A stretch of DNA of 64,000 nt from positions 6,014,001 to 6,078,000 of the forward strand of contig NC_068572.1 of NCBI RefSeq assembly GCF_025698545.1, written 5' to 3'. Made by a program: the position numbers and the translations under genes. Positions 46,701 to 58,906 of the stretch are shown here, one piece after another (the stretch's first letter is position 1; each line of letters starts with the position of its first letter). Origin of the DNA: Gossypium raimondii. Taxonomy: Eukaryota > Streptophyta > Magnoliopsida > Malvales > Malvaceae. The notes under the pieces are model-generated. The model had not been told where the DNA came from, did not search any database, and was given only the letters and a program-made list of their open reading frames with translations.

Positions 46701-48953
46701 AAAACATGAATGCATGTAGCCTATAGTGTGCATCAATGTCATATTGAAAGGAAAAGGAAGATAATGGGATATAATTGTGAGCCCTATAAACCAAAATAAG
46801 TTAGTTTTGCAGGGAGAAGGTAATGGCCGTATGTGACGCGCATATGCACTCTATGTATCCAGACTGATTTTGCTCGATATATACATTTTGGAACAAGGAC
46901 TGATCCTTAAAAGTAACGTTTTATAATGATCATAGACTTTCAGGCTAGCCTGTTGTACACATGAACTTCTTCAATGTTTAGATTTCTGGACCAGAAAGTT
47001 TAAAATGTCTTATCGATGACTGGTTACTTGCATTATTTTGTGCAGGTTTTCATATCATATGGCAAAAAATCTAATGCAGAGCTGCTGTTATCTTATGGAT
47101 TTGTTCCAAAAGAGGGCACAAATCTTAATGATTCAGTAGAGCTACCTCTATCCCTTAAAATATCTGACAAATGTTATAAGCAGAAATTGAAAGCTTTGAA
47201 GAAGCATGGATTGTCTGCGTAAGCTGGATACATATATATTTCCTCGAGTTTCGGGTTTGATTTGTTGATTTAAAATCAAATTTATTCCATTATTAATGAT
47301 TCGTTTCATTCTTGTGAATCTTTTGTAGCAGTTCTCAGTGTTATACTATACAAATCAGTGGTTGGCCATTGGAGTTAATGGCATATGCTTACCTAACAGT
47401 CAGCCCTCCAAGCATGAGCAAGCAGTTTGAGGAGGTTTGTAAACTCTCTACCTTCTAAATCCCAGGCTCAAAGTTTAAGCATTGAATTCTTAAAGATTGC
47501 TTCTTCAGATGGCTGCTATGGCATCCAATGAATCTATTATCAGGAAGGATTTAAGATACCCTGAAATTGAAGAAAAAGCACTGCAATTTATTCTTGACAA
47601 TTGTGAATCAAGCATATCAAAGTATTCTAAATTCTTGAAGGTGAGGACCATATTGTCTGATTCTTCATTTCCCTTAAATTACTTGTTTCCGACACATATT
47701 CAAATATGAGTATGGAATATTATCCTTTAGGCTCCCAGATACATGAAAAAAATTAGAAAAAAAAAATTAACATATCTGTATCGGACACATTTTCATGTTT
47801 GATACTCACACCTGAGTCTGAGTAACATAGGGTAAGAGGGAAATTGGAAGCATCTTCTTTTACAAATATTTTTAGTCGAAATCTTTTTTTGAGAACTTGA
47901 AAAACTGTACATGTACATGGACTGAAATTACCATAACAACAAGAAACTCTTTATTTGACAAAACTGAATTAGGTCTGCTATCTAAATACCTCAAGTTAAT
48001 GTGCCACTCTTTAATTTAATTTAATTTTTTGTATAGGAAAGTGGCTCCATGGATTTGGATATAACATCTCAAGAACTACAGAATCGAGGAGTGTTTCTGA
48101 AACAGCTAGCAGTAGATTTATGCATAAGTGAGCAGAAAATACTACATCGTGCTCAATATGTAAGACTACACTTTTGCCTTAAAGATTTATGTTTTAAGGT
48201 GCTTGGTGCATCACCATTGATGCTTGTTTTACAACCAATAATTCATAATCTGTTTTTTCAACTCCTGTCGAGTGAATCCTGAGTTTGAAGTAAGTAATCT
48301 GGTTAGGCTCAGTCTTGTACCCTTGTTATCGAGTGAAAGTAGTAACACAGACTTTCTCTAAGCTTTTCCATATATCAACACGCATATATGTATATGTGTG
48401 TCGGGCATGAGTACTTTAAAGAAGAAATAAAGGGTACGAAACCATACAGGTGAAGTGGTCACTTCCCTGTTGCTTGAGAATTGAAGAACTGTTTCATATT
48501 CTCTCTTATCAAATCCCACCAGTTAATTTCAGTGAATAAGGTCCGAGTACGACAAGGGTTCATAAGTGCAAAAATATTATTAGATGCTGCATGTTCTAGT
48601 ACCCAGAATATAATAATTTTATGAGATATAGGGAATTTAAACCATAACGCTAAGAGCATATGTACATACATGTGCATACATGTCATGCATATGCTGTTGT
48701 TAGATAAAATATAAATAGGTTAGAATGATCCAGTTAGTTCATTCAATAAGCAAGCTAGGGTTAGAATCCCACCATCTGTATGTAACCTTTCTTCATTCCC
48801 AAACTGCAACCTTCGTTAAACAATTTATATATATATATATATATGTTTCTTCCTGATTGGCCTAATGATTCAGCTTCATTGTGCTAATGTGAATGGTTCC
48901 AGATACTGAAGAGGAGATTGAGGGATATGAGAAGTGGTGAACTGAGAGCTTAA
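43729..48953 (+). CDS. Plastid-type SET-domain lysine methyltransferase (Rubisco LSMT-like, 490 aa)
   Basis: Twelve GT-AG exons join in frame (1473 nt): 43729-44103, 44253-44416, 44721-44804, 45082-45139, 45820-45873, 46126-46197, 46350-46430, 47046-47218, 47329-47434, 47509-47640, 48037-48159, 48903-48953. The first 55 or so residues are Ser/Arg/His-rich and poor in acids, a likely chloroplast transit peptide. The split SET domain runs from about WGCDIDSLENAEALQKWL to GEQVFISYGKKSN, with the cofactor/active-site motif DMLNHSCE (262-269) and the SET-closing ISYG (299-302). The rest matches the Rubisco-LSMT substrate-binding domain (YPEIEEKALQFILDNCE, RRLRDMRSGELRA). From memory it is closest to Arabidopsis At5g14260. 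Substrate unproven. The ATG lies 214 bp from the MULE C target duplication. Confidence 0.9.
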
Positions 48954-48982
48954 TCTTTTGATGGCTACAACCTTTTCCCCCT

Positions 48983-49126
48983 CTACCTTCGCCAGTGACG
49001 AAACTTGAACTTAGAAACGCATTTTTGGACCGTCTCTTTGGCGTCTTTGGAGGACTTAGTGTTCGCTGGTAAAGCCTTCTTCATGATCCTGCTTACGTTT
49101 GCAATGTCCCCCGATTCATCTGCCAT
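48983..49126 (-). pseudogene. NF-YB fragment, antisense beside the SET gene 3' end
   Basis: A 47-codon ORF from ATG 49126 to TAG 48983 reads [20 protein letters not shown] then [20 protein letters not shown]. This is the start of the NF-YB histone fold ([13 protein letters not shown]...[14 protein letters not shown]). NF-YB joins NF-YC and NF-YA at CCAAT boxes. The usual DRFLP before IANVSR is missing. After VSKF the frame shifts; FVTGE is still visible in the next frame. Helix 3 and the GDDLLWAM part are absent, so it cannot form the full fold. It ends only 30 bp from the SET stop codon, tail to tail. A pseudogene is most likely; a translated micropeptide is possible. Confidence 0.8.
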
Positions 49127-49309
49127 CGAAAGAGAACAAATCGTGGACAATTTTTCTGTTAATTAGCGGAGAATGTGGGTTTGGTGAGAATTTGTGGGTT
49201 TGATGAGGGTAGAAAAGGGATTTAACAATGATGGTGGTTCTGGTCAAATTCTGTGAGGGAAATGGAGCCGTTGTTAAGGTCCATTGGATCGATGATATAG
49301 TCTCCAAAA

Positions 49310-50740
49310 TTTAGATTTGTATTCTCTTTTTATAAGTGCAATCTATCTTTATTATTTTACCCAATAACTATTGATAATTCTAAATAAAATTTAATCTACT
49401 TAAACTTTCTACTTACTTTTAAAATATTTGTGTTAAATGTTTTATTTTATATAGTTCAAATATGTGTTTTGATTTATAGAAAAATTATCATATCCAAATA
49501 CGTACATATCCTAAATATATTACCATATATATAATATTATATTAGTTTGTTACTTTCACATATTATTTTTAAAAAATCCAGTTAAGAGATTTAACTTTCC
49601 TTGGGTCAAGATTAACAATTAAAAATTTGAAAAATATAAATATTAAAAATAATCAAATTAAAAAATTGATTAAATCTATAATTTTATAGATAGTTCAAAA
49701 TTAGTTTTAATCAAATGCATTTAACTGTGATTGTTAGAAAGTTTAAAATTATATTATAAGTACTGACATTAACATATTCAAAGAATATAAAGATTACATT
49801 TAATCGTATAAAAACTAATCTATAATTTAAATATAGTATAAAATTAATAGTAGAATTAAATTTTTTTTAAATGTTGTTATTTCTCACAATCTTATAAAAA
49901 CAAGTCTCATCTTCAACATAATTAGATACGAGAAAATTCACTATATTGCTCAAATGCTTTAAGATTAAATCACCAATAATATACATGTTAAATCAAATAA
50001 CAAGCAATTTCATACTTTACGAAAAGAATCTCAATTTCAAAATTTGATAAATTAAAAAAAATCATCATAGATTGACTGAAAAATCATCTTAGTTCGAATG
50101 ATATATTATTATTAGACCTGTTCTTAACGTTTCTGGGCCCTAGGCAAAACAATAAAATGGGGTCTTAGGTTAAGTTGGAGAAAAACTTAAAAATAAGATT
50201 TTGAATCTCTTCTATCCTGGACTCTGGACAATCGCACTTTTAGATGACCCTCAAGACTGGACCGGATTGTTATCAATGTAGAAATATATGAATTTGAGTG
50301 AGGCGGATTATGATATAATTAAAAAGAATCCATCCACATAAATGTTGAATAAGCCCAGTGTGAAACTTTCATGCATGCATGACGACAATCCAAATCTCTT
50401 CTTACCAAATATATTCCGTTTACAGTTTTTTACTGCAAAATAAGAAACCTTTAGAAAATTTGTAAACCAAATCCTTAAAATATAAAAATATTTAAGAAAT
50501 ACGGCTTCTTTTACAGGCTCTCTCTCCATGTAAATTCTTTCTCAAATAGTGATTAGTATATGTATATTCTTTTCTCTAAAACAAAGCTTCCATTTTTATT
50601 TTTTTCTTAGATCGATGCATTAATGGAACATAAATTTAATAAATATTCGTGTTAACTGAATCTGAATTTCGGGGTGTCAATTTTCCTTTTTGTAAAAAAA
50701 ATTAAAAAATTTGTGATTTTTATAATACAGGAATACACAA
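49310..50740. other. AT-rich intergenic DNA
   Basis: No gene or bounded element seen. Long A/T runs are present. Part of the promoter of the next gene (from about 50700) is presumably at the right. Confidence 0.5.
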
Positions 50741-51341
50741 TAAAGTGAATGAAATATTATGTGAAGGGGCCAAAAGAGGATGGAATTAGCCTCTTCTATT
50801 CTTATTCTTACTCTGCCTCCTCTCAGATCTTAGTGTGTATTTTTTTCTTTTTGCTAGATTTGGCACTTGGCTTTCTTTTGATCGGTGGGTTTTTCTTCTC
50901 TGTTGAATCTGGATTTGGGTTTTCGATATTTTGCTTAAATTTTCTATATCGGTTTCCTGATTGATCATCAATCTGGGTATTCTTTTTTTTTCTTCTTATT
51001 TTTCTTTTTCATTTCTGAATTGCAGGTTAAGTTAAATTCTTTCTTGACCAGTTGATTGTCTGTGGAAGGATCTGTTGTTTTTTTTTTTTTTTGTTTATTT
51101 CCAAATTTCGAATCGGATTACAATTTTATTGTTAAAATAAGAAGGTATGAATTGTATCTGCATTATTGTGTTTGGATTAATATAATCGATAAAAGACACA
51201 ATTTTGATGTGATATTTATAATTTGAGTCACTGGTATTGGTTTTTTGATTGGCCTATTGATGTTTTAGTTTGATTTGCATTACTGGATATTGTTTCAAGT
51301 TTTTATTGATGGAACTAGCTTTTTGTGCAATGTAGAAAAAG

Positions 51342-53641
51342 ATGTCGGAGAGTGGTAGTAAACTTTTTATTGGTGGAATATCTTGGGGCACCGATGAAGA
51401 CCGTCTCAAGGAGTATTTCAGTAGTTTTGGTGAAGTAGTAGAGGCAGTGATCATGAAGGACCGGACCACGGGGCGTGCTCGTGGTTTCGGTTTCGTTGTT
51501 TTTGCTGACCCCGCTGTTGCTGAGAGAGTTATCAAGGAGAAACACAATATTGATGGCAGGATGGTAAGTAAGTTCATTAAGCATTCCTGCCTAGATTAGT
51601 GTTGTTCAGTGTACTATTCATTGCAGGAATTCACATAATGTTTGTGATTCTGTCGGTTTAGTATAATTACTTATCAGCTGAAAGAAAGAGAAAGTGATGT
51701 TTAAGTTTGATTTTTCATCTCTGAGTTACTTATGCTCTCAGGTCGAGGCAAAAAAGGCAGTTCCTAGGGATGACCAGAATATTATGAGTAGAAGCACTAG
51801 TAGCATCCATGGTTCACCTAGTCCAGGTCCCACAAGAAAGATTTTTGTAGGAGGCTTAACCTCGACAGTCACGGAGAGTGACTTTAAGAAGTATTTTGAT
51901 CAGTTTGGGAATATCATAGACGTTGTGGTAATGTATGACCACAACACCCAAAGACCGAGGGGTTTCGGATTCATCACTTATGATTCAGAAGAGGCAGTTG
52001 ACAAAGTGTTATTAAAAAAATTCCATGAACTGAATGGTAAAATGGTTGAGGTTAAAAGAGCAGTTCCCCGAGAGTTATCACCTGGTCCTAGTCGCAGCCC
52101 CTTAGGTGGATATAACTATGGTCTGAATAGGGTCAACAACTTTCTTAATGGCTACACTCTGGGATATGCTCCAAGCAGTGTTGGTGGCTATGGACTTGGG
52201 ATGGATGGTAAATTCAGCGCGGTTGCTGGTGGTCGAAGTGGGTTTTCTCCTTTTGGTGCTGGTTATGGAATAAGCATGAACTTTGAGCCAGGGTTGAACC
52301 TGAATTTTGGAAATGGTGCAAATTTTAGTGGTAACATGAGCTATGGACAGGGATTGAACCCGTACTATATTGGTAATACAAATAGACTTGATAGTCCTAT
52401 TGGGCATGATAGAAGTAGTGGAGGTAGTACTTCTTTTTTCAGCTCAGCGACTCGGAATCTTTGGGGGGGAAATGGGGGACTTAATTACAACACAAATGCT
52501 GCTAGTTCCGGTGCATACATGGGATCTGGAAGTGGGAGTTTAAGAGGAAATGCCTTGGGAAACAATGGAACTAATTGGGGTTCTTCTGCCATTTCCGGTC
52601 AAGGTGGAAGGGATAACATTTCTGGCAATAGTGTGAATTTTGGCAATGGAAATGGTGATAACAACTTTGGGTTAGGAACAGCAGGGTATGAGAGAAACAT
52701 TGGGACCAATGTGGTACCAGCATCATCATATACAGCATCGAATGGTGGTTATGATATATCCTTTGCAAACCTTCCTGCAAGTGCTTCCATTTATGGGGAT
52801 ACCACTTGGCAATCATCAACATCTGTGCGAGACAGTTCTGGTACTTTCGGCTATGGACTTGATAGTGCCACTTCTGATGTTACGCGTAAAAGTTCTCCTG
52901 GTTTTGTTGGTGGTTATAATGTTAATAAGAGACAAGCAAATAGAGGTGAGACCTTTTCCTTAACATCCTTGATCTCGCTGTCAATGATTTTCAGCTTGAG
53001 GAAAGTTTTTGTTAAATGTTATAAAGAAATATTTTTGATGTTCATAGGAGTTTGGTTTACTAAGTGTTGTAGAAGCATAACTAAATGGTACCTCTAAAAC
53101 TTTTGTTTGCGGACTCTGCTACCTATCTTTCTTTGGGTCTAACTCTTAAATTTGACAGCACATTCCTCTTAATAATATGATCTTTCATTTCTTAACAGCT
53201 GCATGACATGCTTGCTAGTTTTTTGATAAACCATGCCAGTCTAGATTGATAGACAACTTTTGAACATAATGACCATATGGTTCTGTCTGGTTTTCGTTAT
53301 ATATATTTATATATAATGATGTGTATATCATTTACTTTTGACAATTTTTGTAACATTTTGGTAGCTTTTAATGAAGTTTTGAATCTTCAAAGAAGGGACA
53401 AGAGAAATAGAGATAAATGAAGTTTTTAATGAATTATGAAGGCTACTAAACTTTTAAGCTATGATATATTAATGTTGAAAATGGTGTATGAAGATAGTAG
53501 CTCTCGTATACAAAGATACTTACCATACAGAGTAAAAATTGCACATTTAGCTTTTCTCTTTGTCATTTTGTAGAATGCACTCATTGGTTTATAGACACTT
53601 ATACATTTCGATTTTCTCTTGGTTCAGGAATTGCAACCTAG
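51342..53641 (+). CDS. hnRNP1-like RNA-binding protein, two RRMs, Gly/Asn-rich (479 aa)
   Basis: Three coding exons: 51342-51563, 51742-52945 and 53628-53641 (1440 nt). The last encodes only the end, giving NRGIAT and stop; this tiny exon is too short for simple ORF scans. RRM1: KLFIGGI at 7-13, RGFGFVVF at 47-54; RRM2: KIFVGGL at 107-113, RGFGFITY at 147-154. Between them VEAKKAVPRDDQ and SGSP-type Ser/Pro; after them VEVKRAVPRELSPGPSR, then a long Gly/Asn/Ser-rich region (to about 460) and the conserved VNKRQANRG end. This is the plant hnRNP1/RBGD class, a different subfamily from the gene at 23264. A 5'-UTR intron is likely (acceptor aatgtag just before AAAAAG and the ATG). Intact and probably expressed. 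Confidence 0.92.
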
Positions 53642-54854
53642 AAGATTCTTTTGGTTTATCACAATAGTGTAGGTGAAGATAATCTTGTGAAGCAGGTAAT
53701 CTGTGAATTCTGCGCATTTCCCTCGTCGAATATAAGAGAAAGTCGGTTACCTGAGCTAACTGGGTTGCCTGTTTCAGGGAATTAAGATTTAGATATAGAA
53801 ATCACAAGGCATTTTGTGTTAAGGCTTGAGTTTCAAGTTACCTTTTTTGTTTTGTTCGGATTTTTCATTATGTAAAATCAGATTGCGGGATATAATCAGA
53901 AAATGTATCATACATCTCATGTGAGACGGCGATGCATAACACGAAATGGACTAATGTTCAGTGATGGTTGTGGCGATCTTTGGGGTCGTGTTTCAGCCAG
54001 ATTGTACTTGAGGTTCTTGTTGATATACTTAGTGTGAAACACTAGGAAGGGATTAAAAAGGGCTAAACCCATCTAGGGTCCCCTCTTGAATAATTTACAA
54101 CATATATATGCAGGTTCTTTTTCCATTGAATCTTTCTTTATGAAATGAACTATTTGAATTGATTTTTTTATTTAGTTCCTTCTTTTATTACCTCTCAATA
54201 TTCTGAAACTATATATATGCAAGCCATGTTCATAACTCAATCAGTTTGGTAAGCAATTGCATTGCTTTTAACTTATATATGGGGCATATTTAAATGCTAT
54301 GTTATTTTGCATTTACGGTACAGATTTAGAGATATAACTCTCCAAGACAAAAAGCAAAACTGGGAAAAAGTTCAACATACTGGGTTGGATGTATACCTGT
54401 ATTCGAGATACATGTCCGAGTCTGAGTAGCATAGTGTAAATGTTTCGTGTATAAATAATAGCCATTCATTAGAACAAGAGGCCTCAAGTCACTGTCATAA
54501 AGATTTGTCAGATGTATCCATGTTTAAATTTTTTGGTTAAGTTTGGTATATGTTTGAAGGATCTTTTGAGGGTTATATTTCCATACATATGTTGTAATGC
54601 AACACTGACATTGAATATGAGTGCTTAACAAAATTGATGGGGCATTAAGCTTTGAAGAAAATCAAAATGCATAAGAAAAACACTGATGACTACTAAAACC
54701 ATCTTTCATTCTCGTTTTCATCCAATCCGACTCTAAAACCATTATGCCTACTAATAGTTGGAAATGTATTGATAAGGCAGTTTCATTAGTAAATAGAGAA
54801 TAGATGGTCGTCCCATAATAATAAATCCAATAAAAAAGAAAAAACAACCAACAC
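53642..54854 (+). other. 3' UTR of the second hnRNP gene and intergenic spacer
   Basis: The 3' UTR probably runs to about 54160 (ATGAAATGAA/TTTCTTT-type ends). Text at about 54100-54700 contains phrases such as GATACATGTCCGAGTCTGAGTAGCATAG, also met in the introns of the SET gene (for example GACTCAGATGTGAGTGTC, TCTGAGTAACATAG). This points to a dispersed short repeat. Confidence 0.45.
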
Positions 54855-54935
54855 GTCAAGATGGCCGAGTTGGTCTAAGGCGCCAGTTTCAGGTACTGGT
54901 CCGAAAGGGCATGGGTTCGAATCCCATTCTTGACA
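54855..54935 (+). tRNA. tRNA-Leu (anticodon CAG)
   Basis: An 81-nt cloverleaf. Acceptor stem GTCAAGA pairs with TCTTGAC, discriminator A. The D region GGCCGAGTTGGTCTAAGGC has the class II form. The anticodon stem CCAGT/ACTGG holds loop TTCAGGT, anticodon CAG. A variable arm of tRNA-Leu length follows (TCCGAAAGGGC region), then T arm GGGTTCGAATCCC. No intron. A box and B box are both good, so it is a likely active Pol III gene. Confidence 0.95.
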
Positions 54936-55206
54936 AAGCAAGTCCAAACTTTTTTTTATCAAATTGCATTTAACGTCCTTATATTACCAATTTGTGTCAG
55001 ATTAAGTCCATATGTTATAATTTAATCATTTCTAATCCCTTTACTTTTCTAAAGTTTTGCTGGCAGCCAGGTCCTTGGCTTCATTATTTTATCTTATTTT
55101 TTAGGTCAAATTGCATTTAACGTTCTTATACTACTTGTTCCTAACAGATTAAGAAAATATAATTTAATCATATCTTGTTTCTAATCATATTTTTTATTTT
55201 TAAATA

Positions 55207-55241
<35 letters not shown>

Positions 55242-55880
55242 AGTTTCTCTACTCTTTGAAAATTTAAAATTTAATCTCTGTACTTTTACTTTTACTTCTA
55301 TGAATTTGATTTCAAATTTCAAAATTTAAGTTCAACTATTAACACTATTAATTTTTTTTTGTTAAATTCAGGTTAAATACATCATTTTTTAATTACATGA
55401 CTATCAAGTGAGCAAATTTTTTATTTCAATGGCTACCAAGTGAGTATTTTTTTTATTTCAAAATATCACACTAATAAATCTAACAAAAATATTAATTTTG
55501 TTAATAGTTGGACATGAATTTTGAAATATGAAAAATAGAGAGACTGAATTCTTGGAAATAAAAGAGCAAGAGTTAAATTCTAAATTTTTAAAAAGCATAG
55601 GGACTTATGATATATTTAAACTTTCTTTTCCTTTTACCAGTAAAATACTTTAAAGATCAATAAAGAAAGAATTTCATGATAATAATTTTACAATTACCAC
55701 AATATATAACATCCGCAATTACAATAAAAAAGAAACTATGCAGTTGTAAAATAATTTTGAAACTTCCTAAATATGAAACTGTAATGTAAACAACATGCAT
55801 GAATTAAGTATAGTACAATTAATAATTTAGCTAAAATAAATAAATAAATAAAAGAATGCATGAAAATTTAACATGGAACA
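54936..55880. other. Spacer with a dispersed duplication and (TA)n
   Basis: TCAAATTGCATTTAACGTCC near 54959 recurs as TCAAATTGCATTTAACGTTC near 55104, with matching text after it: a diverged duplication about 145 bp apart. A (TA)14-15 microsatellite lies at 55209-55238. No gene seen. Confidence 0.7.
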
Positions 55881-58855
55881 TTAGAAAGAATCTAAATCTT
55901 GGCATGGACGATCCGTAGGTTGCAAGGTAGCAATCTCTTTGATGATCTGAGATTTATCGGCTTCAAACTGTTCATCCTCTGCAACATATATATATTTACC
56001 ATTTATTTACAATATTTAGTACTTAAAAATAAAAAATTCAATATATATATTACCTTTATCAATGTTGAATTCGCCAAAGAATCGAAGAAGTTTGCTTCTA
56101 TTTGTGACAAGGACACTGATGATCTCTGGAGGCTTATTATGATTTGCAACAAATAACTACGAAATAGTGAAAATAAATAAATAAATAAATAAATAATAAA
56201 AGGGCAAAATCTGCAATTGCAAATAGGATTCAAGCTATGTGATGATTAAGCTTTATTCCAAAACTATGTTGTCTATGTTCTAATTGACATTTCTTCAAGA
56301 ATTTCTTTTTGATTAAGTTAGAAGTTATTTGAGTCAAGTATTAGATGCTCGAATTTGGCTTGTTCAATTATACAATGACCAAGAGAAATTCAAGCTTTAT
56401 TTTTTAAAAGAGAAAATCTTATTTACACTCTAGTGTCAAAATATATGTAGCAAAACCATCATTCACCTTGAACACATGAAATGTATCCAGTTTTATTGTC
56501 TTGTTTGAGTCCTGCACATTGATGAACCAAAATGATCACATCGAAACATATATTATATATATACATACGGTATAAGCAGAGGCACATAACGTGATTAAAG
56601 GAGAAAAGAGTACCCTAAGAAGATTCATCATGATCCTCATGTGATCTAAGGAAGTCACATAACGAACCATCACAGCGGAATTCGAGCGATCTAACAACAT
56701 ATCTCCAAGGAGCTGCAACATCAAAAGCAATAACTATGAAGTTGGTAAACTTAGTTTTATTTGAAAACCCAAAGTTCTTAATACATTTCACCAACAACAA
56801 TCATCTGATATACCTTCACAGCATGTCGTCTGGTTATGTAGCTTTCGGATTGCAGCAATTGTGAATTGTATTCCTGGAAAAACTGTAAGAAAGGGAAGAA
56901 AGTAATGTATTTAGCATGTAATAGATAAAACCCGAATTAGAATAACTTTGATCTTAGCTATTGCAATATGATGTTATGATTGTTATTTTGGGGTTTCGGC
57001 TTTTTTCACTATCGATATTTACTGCAGTTGATGTGTGATTGATTAGCAGTACTTTGTAATGATTAACTCACAACCATGTTTTACATGTATATATACATAT
57101 ATAATCATAGTATGATGTTTTACTGTTAGGTACTACCATGATCACAACGACCGCGGTTCGTCTATGTCTCAACCAAAATGAACATGATATGATTCAAAAC
57201 ACATGGATCATGAATTCATACCTCTGAAAGTACATGTTCTTACATTACTCACTACTATCATACATGGAAATAATTTTAACATAGATACTAATATATATGT
57301 GTGTGTGTGTGGAATACAACACTTTACCCAGTCATAATTTGCAGAAAGAAATTCAGCCACAGTGGATTTATGCCTTGTCAAAAGCTCCTGCAGAAATGTG
57401 TTTGTGCCAGTCAGATCAGTTCATTTGTATGTTCTTTGGCACAAATAAAGCACACATATGCAAGAACAATGAAGGACAAAAAAAGAAAAGAAAAGAAAAG
57501 ACAAAATGATACTCAACTTTAAAAGTGGCTTGAACATCTGAAGCAATGTCGAAATTCGGATTTTGCAGATATCCGAAAAACTTCTTCATATGATATGATT
57601 CCAAGACATACCTGTAAAATCAACCCACAAAAGTATCATTTACGCCCTTTTTTCCCCATAGTTTTATAATAAGTCATATTAGAAGGTTTTAAACTTAACC
57701 TGAATCTATTAACGGATCAGTTGTGTGTATGCAAATCAGCAGCTATGGAATATGATAAAAGATTATACCTATATTCCTTTTAATTCTTAGCATATAATGG
57801 ATTATGAAAGAATTTGCAGCAAATCAGTGTTGAAGAGCTTGATACCCTTTTTTTTATCCACAACATTAAGCTAAGCGTATTAATTGATATATTTGATCTT
57901 CATCTATCATCGGCCAGAAATTTTATTCAAGTTTCAGATATAAAGTTTTAGCATTATTAGCAAGAATAACATTGCTAAGAAGCTTTTTATCGAACAATTT
58001 GGAAACAAAATCACAAATTAACCTTCTTTTTTTCTTACCTAGCAACATTCTGATGGCGGATGCACTCCCTTAAGATTGCACCATATGTCCAAGCAATATC
58101 ACTGTCTTCATAACTGATTACCACATCAAAACAATACAATCATCGTTCAAATATAGTATCCGAGTATGGATTCGAATACCAATACCCTATATTACTCGGA
58201 TTCAAGAAAAAATACAATAAAATCTTACCCTGGTACCAAAATATCCATGATATCCAAGTTATTTTCCAGATACTCAGAAGCAATTACTTTTGAATTCACC
58301 CTTTGTCTTTGTAAATTAGCAATCACATGGGTAGCATTTTGACGTGCCTGCAAATCAATTTCAAGGCGCGAAACTCAATAATTACGAAAGAAAAAGAAAA
58401 AGAAAAGGTTCATCTATTGATACTTACCCCAGAATCCAAACTTGGAAGACAATTGATTAGAAGCCGAAATGTATCCTTCTGAAAGAATTCTTTGGTTACT
58501 TGTGCACATGCTTCTGCATTTGGCTCTATCTGTCCATCCCCAAAAAGGACAGTTCTTATATCCAAGAGCAGTTTATCCAGTTCTCCAATCTGCACAATTC
58601 ATATAATATAAATCCATTATTCAGTGCTCAATTTGCTACAATAATTAACAATCTTATCCAAAACACCAACCTGCTTTTTTCATATAATTGAAACATACTT
58701 AGCGAAAAAAGAAGAATCAAAAAACGAAAACCGACCTTCTCTGCTCGTTTCTTTTCCCGGGTCTCGGTGTTGCCGAGAACGAAAACAAGAAGCTCGTGCA
58801 GATGCTGCACCATCTCCACCGGGGTCCGAGGTTTCGACTTGAACAACCCCTTCAT
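55881..58855 (-). CDS. MO25/CAB39-like scaffold protein (347 aa)
   Basis: Eleven exons on minus join in frame (1044 nt): 58855-58736, 58589-58428, 58347-58229, 58113-58039, 57611-57518, 57387-57328, 56882-56814, 56712-56614, 56511-56467, 56156-56054, 55978-55881. MO25 is an armadillo-like scaffold that binds and activates STE20-type and MST/GCK kinases. The protein opens [19 protein letters not shown] and keeps family signatures throughout: [110 protein letters not shown] and [18 protein letters not shown]. Length agrees with the usual 340 or so. A longer upstream ATG (58906) adds a weak extension; the family start MKGLF is preferred. Confidence 0.93.
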
Positions 58856-58906
58856 TTTTCTTGATCCTTGATCCCTAAATCCTTCAAATCTTTTTTCTTC
58901 TAACAC

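Noticed and set aside
52102-52822. ORFs on minus opposite the Gly/Asn-rich region
   Set aside because: Antisense shadows of the real exon 51742-52945.
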